This document shows, piece after piece, positions 35,727 to 46,264 of a stretch of 64,000 nt of DNA (positions are counted from its first letter, which is position 1; the number at the start of each line of letters is the position of its first letter). Origin of the DNA: Dreissena polymorpha (taxonomy: Eukaryota > Mollusca > Bivalvia > Myida > Dreissenidae); assembly GCF_020536995.1 (NCBI RefSeq), contig NC_068356.1, positions 86,783,441 to 86,847,440 of the forward strand, given 5' to 3'. The notes under the pieces are model-generated. The model made no database searches. It saw only the letters and a program-made list of their open reading frames with translations, and was not told the origin of the DNA. The position numbers and the translations under genes were made by a program.

Positions 35727-35941
35727 TGAAGTAAATACTGGTAGTACTTACCTAAAATAAAGATGTCTCTTTACAGGTCAGGTTTGGAGACACAAATACA
35801 CAAGATGAATACAGATACAAAAAGTAGACGTCCGTTCAGATGTAAGGCTACAGTATGACTGCTGATTATCTGCATTCGTTTCCGGTCAATCGATCAGTCT
35901 CTGCCGTACTGTTCCGGTTACACACCAGTAAATTTACCACA
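35727..35941 (-). repeat. 5' LTR of the nested element
   Basis: 215 bp, TG...CA, paired with 26833-27059. Near its downstream end the minus strand reads TTTTAGGTAAGTACTACC, a perfect-consensus splice donor (AG|GTAAGT), so transcripts may splice from the LTR into internal exons. Confidence 0.9.
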
Positions 35942-36660
35942 GTTTTGTCCGACAATGCAACTACATTTAAAGCCGCAGCCCGTCATCTACATAATTTAAT
36001 ACAGTCTCCACTCATTCAAAGGAATTTCTCCAACATGGGCATCACATGGAAGTTCATTCCCACAAAAGCACTTTGGTATGGAGGCTGGTGGAAAAGGCTT
36101 ATCGGTGTTACTAATTCAGCTGTCAAGAAGATATTAGGTCGGTCATTCGTAACCCTGAAAGAGTTACAGACCATAATCGTGGAAATAGAGGCGATTATTA
36201 ATGATCGTCCACTGACATATGTGTCTGAAGACATCAACGACACGGAGTCCATATCCCCCTCATTCTTGACGTATGGTCGCCGACTGACGTAACTACCCTA
36301 CGTGAGCGACGACGCCGACAACGCCAGTTGCTCAATCGATAATGCAGATGTAAAACGGCAAGCCCGGAACATCACACAACGAGTCAGCCATTTTCCGGAA
36401 ACGTTGGCAAGATGAGTATCTAACTTCACTCCGTGACAAGCACCGTAAGACAGGAGCATCGACATCCGGACCTATTCCTGTTCGAAACGTTATCCATATA
36501 CATGAGGACGGTCCGCGTATGAAGTGGGAACTCGGGGTCGTGGAAAAGTTGCTTCCGGGTAACGAAGGATGTGTACGCACTGCTGTTGTTCGTTCCAGCC
36601 AAGGAGTGTCGACGCGCCCAAAAACAAGACAAATTGAGTGCTCAAAGACACGTTTTTACT
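35942..36660 (+). pseudogene. BEL/Pao integrase, catalytic and C-terminal part
   Basis: Continues the Pao integrase core: VLSDNATTFKAAARHL gives the second Asp region, ITWKFIPTKALWYGGWWKRL the block before the catalytic Glu region, and IEAIINDRPLTYVSEDIN the typical close of the core. A weakly conserved C-terminal domain runs on to about 36660, ahead of the right LTR. Confidence 0.8.
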
Positions 36661-36867
36661 TCATGGTGTGATTTTAATTGCATTCGAAATAATTGAAAAG
36701 GACATGTTCAGGATTTTAATTTCTTAAATGACATTCATGATCGAAAAGCATGATTCAGAAATGACTTTTCTATTTACTTTGCTTTTAATGATAATTTACA
36801 TAACTATTTAATGATTTTGTCAAACGTTATATTGTTTTCTATTTATTACTTTTAGCGGGCCCAAGAA

Positions 36868-37023
36868 TGTTGAGAATATATAACGTCATGCTTTGCCGCC
36901 ATGTGGCGCGTTAACGTCGGTCTTCGATGACGGTGACGTCATTGTAATTGTTATGATATAAATAGAGTAAAAAAAGTACTACGCGTTAAGACGCGTAGTA
37001 CTTTCTAAGCAACATTTGTCACA
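36868..37023 (+). repeat. Right LTR of the BEL/Pao remnant
   Basis: Pairs with 25338-25494. This copy contains GTACTACGCGTTAAGACGCG plus TAGTAC, a perfect 10-bp-arm hairpin that the left copy lacks on one side. CATAT follows at 37024-37028. Confidence 0.85.
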
Positions 37024-37028
37024 CATAT

Positions 37029-37998
37029 TAATTTGCCTCGATAGAGACATGTGTCTAGATTGTTTTCGCATTAAAAATATAAGTTTTGGAAGACAAATCT
37101 TAAGCGACCACAATACCTTATTGGCCTTCGTTGGAAAATCGTTTTCGGTTAATACTTAATTCTGTTTAGGGGGAGAACAAACTGAGGTAATTATTTATAG
37201 CCATTTTACCATAACAATTCACATACGATATTTAACGTGGCACATGTGCCATATTTTATTGAACAAACATTTTATCCGATGTAGGTGAAATTATGTATGG
37301 CAATTAATCACCACCTGTAGTTGTGAATATGAACATGACATTGTTTACTAAATCGTGGCACTGGTGTCTCTAAAGAACGTTTAAGGATATGAATTTTGAT
37401 GACTTTGTCTTTGTGCACATAGATTTATTCATTTACGAAACTTGAAAGTGTTTAATTGTGTGTATGTTAGACGAATGCATTCATATGCCACCAAAGCGAA
37501 TAGATCTGGGCTAAATTTTTAAATTTTGCGCTCATTAAAGAAATGCCACCCTTTATATTAAACGCTCCAAGAGGGACCCGAGTTTTATTTATTTTCGTTT
37601 ATGTTGGTTATGTGCTTTTGTCCTGGGTATACCTTTTCAGCATATTGTCAGTTGCAATATTAGAGAACTGCGATGTGATCAGAAGACTTATCTCTTCTTG
37701 ATGTGACTAGCGTTTTATGTTTTTATATTTTTATGGCTAGTGATTAAGTACAATGCCCCTTTCCCCTACCTCCTTTCTGATATTTCTAGCTACACTCGCA
37801 TGATGAAATTTCTTGTTAATATCCATCAGTATCAAATAATTCATATTGAAAATTTTATCGATTTTGTAAAAACTATATTTGTTTTAATATATCAAGCTCT
37901 CTCAATCTGTGACACTTCAATTAAATAATCTTCTGTTGTGTTTCTCAAATCAGTTCGAGTGTCATCGTCCGCGTTACCATTACAAACACACAACGCCC
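37029..37998. other. Non-coding stretch
   Basis: AT-rich. No gene or element recognised. A 62-codon frame at 37740-37928 has no domain. Confidence 0.5.
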
Positions 37999-38985
37999 TA
38001 TGTAAATATAATTTCCCCTTTATGTTAGCACCTAATATGTCTGTGATTGTATCAAAGTCAACTGGTTTGTTAACAAAGCATGATTGTAATTACAATGGGA
38101 TCTATTGATGGGGTATTAAATGAAATCAGTTTAATCCAGAAAGATCTTCTATTTCGTTCGCCTAATTACGCGCCACTCAAATACGATCAACATCAGATGA
38201 AAGCGTATCAAAATGTAATCACATTGTAATCACATTGAAGAAAATGAGTTTTAAACCCATATTCGCGTTTAAAAAGACACCAATAGCAATTTAATTCGTA
38301 AATAGTTTTAGATCGTTCATGTCTTTATATGAAATATAATGTAAATATAACTTCCCCTTTATGTTAGCACCTAATATGTCTGTGATTGTATCAAAGTCAA
38401 CTGGTTTGTTAACAAAGCATGATTGTAATTACAATGGGACCTATTGATGGGGTATTAAATGAAATCAGTTTTATCCAGAAAGATCTTCTATTTCGTTCGC
38501 CTAATTACGCGCCACTCAAATACGATCAACATTAGATGAAATCGTATCAAAATGTAATCACATTGTAATCACATTGAAGAAAATGAGTTTTAGACCCATA
38601 TTCGCGTTTAAAAAGACACCAATAGCAATTTAATTCGTAAATAGTTTTAGATCGTTCATGTCTTTATATGAAATATAATGTAAATATAACTTCCCCTTTT
38701 TGTTAGCACCTAATATGTCTGTGATTGTATCAAAGTCAACTGGTTTGTTAACAAAGCATGATTGTAATTACAATGGGACCTATTGATGGGGTATTAAATG
38801 AAATCAGTTTTATCCAGACAGATCTTCTATTTCGTTCGCCTAATTACGCGCCACTCAAATACGATCAACATCAGATGAAAATGAGTTTTAAACCCATATT
38901 CGCGTTTAAAAAGACACCAATAGCAATTTAATTCGTAAATAGTTTTAGATCGTTCATGTCTTTATATGAAATATAATGTATTCAA
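37999..38985. repeat. 339-bp tandem repeat, three copies
   Basis: Units begin TGTAAATATAAYTTCCCCTT at 38000, 38339 and 38678. Copies 1 and 2 are about 98% alike. Copy 3 lacks an internal segment of about 45 bp that itself holds a short direct repeat (TGTAATCACATTGTAATCAC). Non-coding. Confidence 0.9.
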
Positions 38986-39199
38986 GAACCTATGTTTCGG
39001 AAAAGTACACACGTTAATGTATATATGTGCGGGTACTTATTTGTTCAATACACATTACAATATACTACAGACACAATTGTTATCCCGATTCGGAATACAA
39101 ACAACAACGATTTAGTCTAAACAATGGTGCAAATCATAAAAAAAGAAAATACATAGTAGAGAAGTGTGATCATAGTTAAGCTTTGAAATTTTGTTTTTA

Positions 39200-39360
39200 G
39201 GGCCAGGTCGATGACGTAATGGTTGACACAGTGATTATTTCGGCAGCAGAAGTATTTATTATCTCGGATCGAGTAAATGAGGCAGCCAACTTCAAGCTGC
39301 ATGAAATGAAGATGTTGATGACAGGCAGGGACGCCTCGATGCAGAATTTCGTTTCAGGTG
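39200..39360 (+). pseudogene. Ty3-type protease remnant, N-terminal side
   Basis: Reads SAAEVFIISDRVNEAANF and LMTGRDASMQNFVSG, which match the active-site side and the first beta-hairpin of molluscan Ty3 proteases as I remember them. It is a fragment, separated from its other side by an unrelated repeat (39361-40140). Confidence 0.5.
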
Positions 39361-40140
39361 CGCTTATGGCCCTATTCTACTACGAAAACAAGCCCACGAT
39401 TCGCTACGATTTATTTACGTGACAGTCTACAATTCAGTTGCGACACTGGTACGATTGAGTTTCGACGAATCGTGGGGTTCGGTTGAAGTCTTGTGAATAG
39501 GGTCGCGGCTTCGCTACGATTTGTAAGAATCTACTGCGACTGTACTACGAACGATGCAGATCGGTCACGACTAAGCTAGAACATCACCGAACGCACCCAT
39601 AAATTGGGCGCGAATAGCTATTGATATTAATCGCGATATTCTTAGCGGGCTCGCAACTCACTCGGGGTGAACTCGTGAGAGTCTTGGTCTAAATCGCGCG
39701 AATCTTAGCGGGCTCGCAACTCACTCGTGGTGAACTCGTTAGAGTTTTGACGAAGTCGTAGATGATTCGTAGACAGATCACTCGATCACCGATTTTCCGA
39801 TTGAGTCACGAATTACCTACAATTCCATTACGACGCCCAAGAACGCACTACGACGCTGTTACGAGTCAACTGCGATTAAATTCAGTCTTGGTCGTCGTGT
39901 CCAAATTTTAAACACGTCTAAAATCTAGCCACGATTTTTCGGGAGTTCACGTATTGCAGGAATCACTAAAGACCGACCCACGACTAGCTACGAATATGTT
40001 AGAACCTTCGCCGATTGAGCTACGAATGTCCCTGACTTCAAAATATTGGAAATCGGGACAAATCGTGGGAAATTGGGTCGAAGTGGTATACCCCTATTAA
40101 AGATTGGTAAATGCTGATATCAGGAGCAGTTATTTTTAGC
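39361..40140. mobile_element. Repeat element interrupting the protease remnant
   Basis: About 780 bp built from recurrent short words (CTACGA, TACGATT, CGCAACTCACTCG) on both strands. It includes a direct repeat of about 55 bp (39632-39686 and 39697-39751: TTAGCGGGCTCGCAACTCAC). Its ends show a weak inverted match (CTACTACGA...CCCACGATT against its complement). Non-coding. It is probably a DNA-type or foldback element, family unknown. Confidence 0.45.
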
Positions 40141-40148
40141 TCTGAAAT

Positions 40149-41147
40149 ATGTCGATATGCTACTTGGTTTCGGCATTTTGGTGAATCTGGGCAGGGCCAT
40201 TATTAATATGGCAGAGTCAACAATTATTTTTGATGGGCAGGTTTTGAGCTTCGAAAATAAAGGCCTACAGCATGCCAAAGACGTGCACGACGCAGTTCCG
40301 TTGGCGCCGCCGACAGCGCAAGAAGTCGTCCGTGAAAATGTGATGGTCGGCGTGTACCGACGAGGGCTCTGAGGAAAACCATAGGCGTCTTTGGTGCGTA
40401 TATGCATTTCGTGCAGCGGGTTGCGGTCCAGTCCGTGAAGGCAGCAAGATAAACGGCGGTTAGAAAAATATCGATTGATAGGGTCGGCCATGAGGCGGCC
40501 GAAATAGCCCAGAAATTGGCAGCTTACAGAGTCAACCGGGGGCAGCCGAAATAGCCCAAAAGAATGCTGCTGATCAGGTCATAAGAGACATGGCCGAAAG
40601 GGCCGCTGGTGATAAGGCTACCCTAATTGCCGAAAGTGTGGATCCGGCCAGAGTCAAAGAGGGTGACCGCCGGAAGAGTGAATTCGGTTACCGGCTGGAA
40701 GAGTGCATCTGGTTACGGATTTGCCCCGGGTGACCTCCGGAAGAGTGCATCCGGTTACAGAGTCGTCGCGGGTGTTCACCGGAAGAGTGCATCTGCTTAT
40801 GGAGTAGCCGCGGTTTGCCACCGGAAGGGTGTATCAAGATACGGAGTCATCCCAGTTGTCAGCTGGAAGGATGGAGCTCGAAGACCTTTCAGGTGTGATT
40901 CTGAAGGGTGGCGACCATCCGGTTCGTGTTGTTGGGAGCAATGCCAGCGGTGGATGTTAGGGATACATCTCAGCGAATGGTGTGTGACGGATGAAAAGCT
41001 AGGTGAAGAGGCGTCCGTCAATTGTCAGGGTCAGAGGGATATGTCGAGGGACAAGGGTGAGAGGACAAAGGAGTGCTGGCGGCCAGAGTTGAAAACGCAC
41101 AGAAGTTGTACCGCCTCGATGTGTAAATGGTGGTTGTGGGTACAATA
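40149..41147 (+). pseudogene. Ty3-type protease remnant, C-terminal side, with repeat-bearing tail
   Basis: YVDMLLGFGILVNLGRAIIN followed by MAESTIIFDGQVLSFE matches the C-terminal half of a Ty3 protease (LLG-x-DIL-like motif). No RT follows. Instead there is a coding-like stretch with 14-residue repeats (see 40655-40870) and a Cys/Trp-rich end. It is a broken fossil with more than one break. Confidence 0.5.
40655..40870 (+). repeat. 42-bp tandem repeat, five copies, coding-like
   Basis: GGAAGAGTGCATCYGGTTAY recurs at 42-bp spacing (40697, 40739, 40781, 40823, 40865). Translated it gives 14-residue units such as KSASGYGFAPGDLR and KSASAYGVAAVCHR, with Ser/Gly/Tyr positions kept. Confidence 0.8.
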
Positions 41148-41880
41148 GTTTTTTCTGTTTGTGTTTTTCTGCTTTATTTTTGTTTTGTTTCCCTCCACTT
41201 AATGTCGATGACATGTGAGTTCGCTATAAATTTAAATTAAAAAAAAACTCGATTGAATAGTCTTATTTATTTAGCCAGCGCCATGCCCGGAATGTATTTT
41301 GAAATGAAAAAAAAACTGGGTTCGATGGAATATATGTTGACCCGTCTAAATGAAACACTGTTGTGTTATATGTTAAATGTAAAATTGCATGAGTTATGAT
41401 ATTTGTTAAAAATGTGCATCATCAATAATAAACAAGCATGTTCACATTTTGCTGAAGTAATTTGCGTTAAAAAATCTGAATCTGCCTATACGAAATGACA
41501 AAAAAAAATTATTGCAATTTTAACGTGTACTGACATATAGTACAGTTTTATAGTGCAGTTCACAGTCCCATGCAGTGTCGTAAATTACTTAAGTTGTTTA
41601 CATATGTGAAGGTGGTTGTCCACTCATCGTGTGGAGAAGAAAGGGGCAGGAGTTGCAATACGCTGTTTTGAAATATTGAGGTTAGCAGAATATTCAGCCA
41701 CTCGAGTTAAGTGGCATATTTAGACACTTACGTTGATGATGCATTTTTCTTTGTATGTGCAGTATTGGTTTAAGTATGGCCGTCCATGCTTTATACAGGA
41801 AAGAAGAGGTGGCATATCGCTTGTGTTATGTTCTCATGTAGGATTCTGGGTTGTAAAAAAAGGTTCTCTGACATTTAATG
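41148..41880. other. Non-coding stretch
   Basis: A/T homopolymers and no reading frame of note. Confidence 0.5.
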
Positions 41881-41884
41881 GAAA

Positions 41885-42440
41885 TGAATGAATTTAAGTT
41901 GTAGTGGGAATGCAGACTTATAAATTAGGTGGTTGGTCGAACGAAAGCCGGTCGGAGTGCAGACCTTTCTTTCGGGAGTCAGGTCATGGCCACCGTATCC
42001 GCAAGACCGCTGCGGTCCATGAGTACGTCGTATGGCGAGGGCGTCCTCGTGCTTACGCAAGTGGCACTGGGCCCGAAAGAATGGCTTCTAGGCTCACTTC
42101 ATCGGTTGCGACGGGACGACTAGGACGCAGCTGTCAGAAAGTACGTCGTTGGACGGGAGCGCCATCGTACTAAGGAAAAGGCATTGGTCCCGAGGGAAGA
42201 TAATTTGGGTTCTTCCTCGGTTATGACGGTACGTCTGCGGCGGCAAGCCACCTTTTGAGTGGGGCGTCATCTCAAACGGAGAAAAAATATGGGGGAGGAG
42301 TTTAGTGCCGGTGACAAGCTTACGACACGCACGTGTCGCATGATGGGGAATCAGCGACCATTCAGCAGGGAGCTGAATAGAAACGCGCGTGTTGACGCTC
42401 TCGTCTTGCACTAGCTGTGGACGTGAATGGATGTGTTGCC
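41885..42440. other. GC-rich island without an obvious gene
   Basis: Markedly richer in G and C than the rest of the window, with CGCAAGACCGCTGCGGTCCA-like short palindromes. Overlapping frames on both strands (41904-42173, 42094-42411) have no domain. It could be an LTR or 3' region of the Ty3 remnant to its left, a structured non-coding RNA, or a promoter island. Confidence 0.35.
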
Positions 42441-43544
42441 CTGGTGATTTTAACTAGGAGGATAAGTGTGGACCTTTGACGTTGTATGTTCTATTAAAGG
42501 ATTAGCCTATCTGCTTTGACGTGGATTCCCTGGAAGATGGCCTCTTCTTCCTGGACCATGATGATGAGCGGACGTGTCGACAGCGTTGGATCATTCCGTT
42601 GAGCATAATGTATGTGAACGTGAATTCTGTATAAAATAACATTATGTAGTATCGTTGCTTGTTGCTGCGGTTATAATAGAAACCCACAAAGAATAAACCA
42701 GAGAAAAACAACAATACCTTTCGTAGAACCGCTAACAGCCTCTTATAAGCAAACCATTGTAATCCATCGCTTAAGCGGCCCGAAAGATTACAAACTACGT
42801 GAATTGAAGAATCGAATCCCCTATTTACTGTTCCGATAAATGACTTTACTATGTAATTATGTTATTAAACGGTATATTTTTGCTCATTCTATTCACATAT
42901 TGTGAATATGTGCATATTGAAATAAACGACACGAAACGAAGATACAATGGTACGATGATTTTCATATGGTTTGTAAAAATTGTCATGAATGTCTAAAAAG
43001 TTCCCGATCGACTTTGGTTCTTTAATATTTTGTAACATTCACGCATATGCCACGCATGTCCAAGATTTTGCAAACCGTGGACAATCGTAACCATATCGTA
43101 ACAGCCTGACCGGTGCATAAGTTGCAGTTTGACGTGTGTTTCATTGTGATGCTACACTTATAGTATTTAATTTGAAAACGCTTAACGAGTTAAGTTTACA
43201 GGTAGAAAAGGCGTTTAGCGATAGCTTTAAACATTTCGTCACTTGATTGCTTTAGTGCTCTTACTACCATTTTCATTTTTGGAGACAAACGCATGTAAAG
43301 GTTTAACCTTTATTTTCTCACTTATTTATGCACGTATGTGTGCAAAAATACACCGGTATGTTTATCAGCAAACGGAGAATATGAATATAATTAAATATTT
43401 ACTTTAGTAAATTGTATGTTAATGTTATTTGCAATTTTACACATGGAGATATATTATTGCAACTGATAGGCTAATCTGAGCGTAAATTCCACTTTGCTGT
43501 AAGTCCCGGAGAAGGTGTAGTACAGCATTCACTCGTTTGTACAA
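42441..43544. other. Non-coding stretch
   Basis: A polyadenylation-like AATAAA lies near 42694, just after the GC-rich island. Nothing else is recognised. Confidence 0.4.
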
Positions 43545-44242
43545 ATGTGGGAGAAAGAGCACCATAGCAATAAAGCGACTTAATGTCGAAGTAACTGTTG
43601 GTTTGTGAGAAGTTATTACTAATAAGTCAATTTTAAGCAGCTCATTTTATTTTCTAAACTATTATCATTACAGACAAAGTTGTAATATTTGCTCAACAAC
43701 ATTTACTTTTGCATGCTAAAGTTACATAGACATATCGACATTCAATGCTTTATCAATAACGTTTTTTCAGTAAAACTATCATTTCAATATTGAAGAAAAG
43801 CACCATAAACACAATAAAACCTTTACGTTCAAGCGACAGCGTTAACACCCACTCTGATAACTTTGACCACCACAACCAGCGTGATAAACTCATGTGGGAG
43901 AAAGAGCACTATAGTAATAAAGCGACTTAATGTCGAAGTAACTGTTGGTTTGTGAGAAGTTATTACTAATAAGTCAATTTTAAGCAGCTCATTTTATTTT
44001 CTAAAATATTATCATTACAGACAAAGTTGTAATATTTGCTCAACAACATTTACTTTTGCATGCTAAAGTTACATAGACATATCGACATTCAATGCTTTAT
44101 CAATAACGTTTTTTCAGTAAACCTATCATTTCAATATTGAAGAAAAGCACCATAAACACAATAAAACCTTTACGTTCAAGAGACAGCGTTAACACCCACT
44201 CTGATAACTTTGACCACCACAACCAGCGTGATAAACTCATGT
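43545..44242. repeat. 347-bp tandem duplication
   Basis: Two copies, 43545-43891 and 43892-44240, start ATGTGGGAGAAAGAGCA and end GTGATAAACTC. They differ at only a handful of positions, so the duplication is recent. No coding content. Confidence 0.92.
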
Positions 44243-44610
44243 CTTTTGCATATCTTCAAAATGATACTAACTTTTAATAAAAACCCCACATGGAGAATAG
44301 GATATATAAATTATCTTTATATCTTTATATATAGACCAAAACAATTATAATTGCTACATGTAAACATTTAATTATTTCGTTCTGTCGTTACTTTTATATT
44401 TAACATTTTAGTCAAAGTAAATTATAGCAAAAGGAATATTAAATCCTTTATTTCGTTCTTTCGTTACTTTTAAATTTAACATTTTGGCCAAAATTAATAA
44501 TAACAAAAGTAATATTTGATCCTAATTTAACAATAGGGTTTTGTATTTTTTCATTTCTACTACACCTTTCCCCCTTCAGCTTTCCATTAAAGCTCAATAA
44601 AGTGAGTCTG

Positions 44611-46050
44611 CTTATTTTGTTTCAGATACAATCTACACATTCTTTGATATATTTACATATGTGTGTTTGTTGGAAAACAAAACACAAAGGTATGATAGCA
44701 GATAACTATAATTTCAAAATGTATTGCAAAATCATATTGTATTAGATCATAACTCCTTTTTATGTTAATACAACTTATTGATTACTTTAATAATTTTGAC
44801 CAGTTTTTTGTGTTCCAACATACATATGTTATAATAGATAATCATACATAACCCGATCTGATCAAATAAATGGTAATGCTTTATATTTGTTTAATATATG
44901 ACAATCAATATAAAGTAATCAGTAACATCAATTATTTGCCAATAAAAATGGTACATTTTGGTGTAAAACAAGTGCTACAGAAAAAAAGACACACGTCTAA
45001 TTCCAAAACGTTGATTGTTTGTGATAAGAATGTATCTAATCTCGCAAAATTAACAAGTGTATGTGTTTCAAATTATCAAATATTTTTTGTATTTACAGTT
45101 TCCTCTTGCCACTAAATTCTACTTATTCATATTAGTTAATACACAATATATAAAATTGCATGCACAATTTTCATTTACATGTGTTGTAATTGTCATCATG
45201 CACTCTTCTGTTTTAAAACCCGGTCTCATCATATATATAACTCTGCTTATTGTATTTAGATACAATCACAACATTACATGGAGATTACACTTTCAATAGG
45301 CTAATTACACACAAACAATTATGGCCTGCTTATTTTGTTTCACATACAATCCAAACATTCTTCGATATATTTACATATGTTTATGTTTGTTGGAAAACAA
45401 AACACAAAGATATGATAGCAGATAACTATAATTTCAAAATATATTACCATATGATACTGTGTTAGATCATAATTCCTTGTTATATTGATGCAACTTATTG
45501 ATTACTTTAATAATTTTGACCAGTAATTTGTGTTCCAACATAAATATGTTATGATAGATAATCATGCATAAACCGATCTTATAAAATTAATCTTTATGCT
45601 TTATATTTGATTAATATATGAAAAGCAATATAAAGTTATCAGTGACATAAATTATTTGCCAATAAAAATGGTACATTTTGGTGCAAAAAAAGTGCTACAG
45701 AGAAAAAGATACACGTCTAATTAAAAAAAGTTGATTTGTTTTGATAAGCATGTATTTTATTTCGCAAAATTAACAAGTGTATGTGTTTCAAAAGTTTCGA
45801 ATATGTTTTTATTTGCAGTTTTCCTCTTGCCACTAAATTCTACTTATTCATGATAGTTTGTACACAGTATATACAGTTGCATGAACAATTTTTCAAATAT
45901 ATGCGTTGTAACGTTCATCAATCTCTCTTATGTTTTAAAGCCCGGTCGCATCCTGTCTATAACTCTGCTTAGTGTATTTAGATACAATCACAACATTACA
46001 TGAAGATTACACTTTCAATAAGCTCATTACACACAAAAAATAATAGCCAA
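44611..46050. repeat. Tandem duplication of about 719 bp, about 90% identical
   Basis: GCTTATTTTGTTTCASATAC opens both copies (44611 and 45330). The order of landmarks (TTTGTTGGAAAACAAAACAC, TTTTCCTCTTGCCACTAAAT, AGATACAATCACAACATTAC) is the same in each. Short frames in both are not conserved as protein, so the unit is non-coding. Confidence 0.8.
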
Positions 46051-46264
46051 TTATACCCATGTTAAGAATTATATCAGTGTTCAATTGTTGTTTGGATATA
46101 TAATTTGTTTAAAGTCGTGGTAAATCAAGAATAAATGACAATTAAGTAAATGAAACAATACAGCAAAGGCAATCTATTTAAAGTAACAATAACTACGTTT
46201 ACATTTATAAGATTATTTTATGAAAAACAAACAGGTGTGTAAAATAGGCAATAACTATAACGTC

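Larger units (their letters stand above)
26833..35941 (-). mobile_element. LTR-bounded element carrying gag-like, PHD, C2H2 and TatD-like parts
   Basis: A complete LTR element by structure. LTRs lie at 26833-27059 and 35727-35941 (TG...CA), with a 4-bp target duplication GTGT (26829-26832) against GTTT (35942-35945). A PBS abuts the right LTR and a purine tract abuts the left one, so it reads right to left. Parts in order: gag-like domain, coiled coils, PHD finger, C2H2 finger, TatD-like nuclease. I find no reverse transcriptase, RNase H or integrase, so it would need enzymes in trans. LTRs differ by about 2 substitutions plus one 12-bp variable patch, so it is fairly young. Reading frames are interrupted at least two or three times, though splicing makes that count uncertain. 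Confidence 0.82.
25338..37023 (+). mobile_element. BEL/Pao retroelement remnant hosting a nested LTR element
   Basis: Short LTRs (25338-25494 and 36868-37023, about 156 bp) are flanked by a perfect 5-bp target duplication CATAT at 25333-25337 and 37024-37028. Recognisable parts are RNase H (25522-25854) and integrase (25987-26832, continuing 35942-36660 beyond the nested element). Gag, protease and RT are not found. The copy is a broken fossil with several breaks. Without the nested 9.1 kb it is about 2.6 kb. It was in place before the inner element arrived. Confidence 0.85.

Noticed and set aside
35855-36292. Long plus-strand frame starting inside the right LTR of the nested element as one protein
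   Set aside because: The first residues translate LTR sequence that happens to be open. Only the part after 35942 is BEL/Pao integrase.
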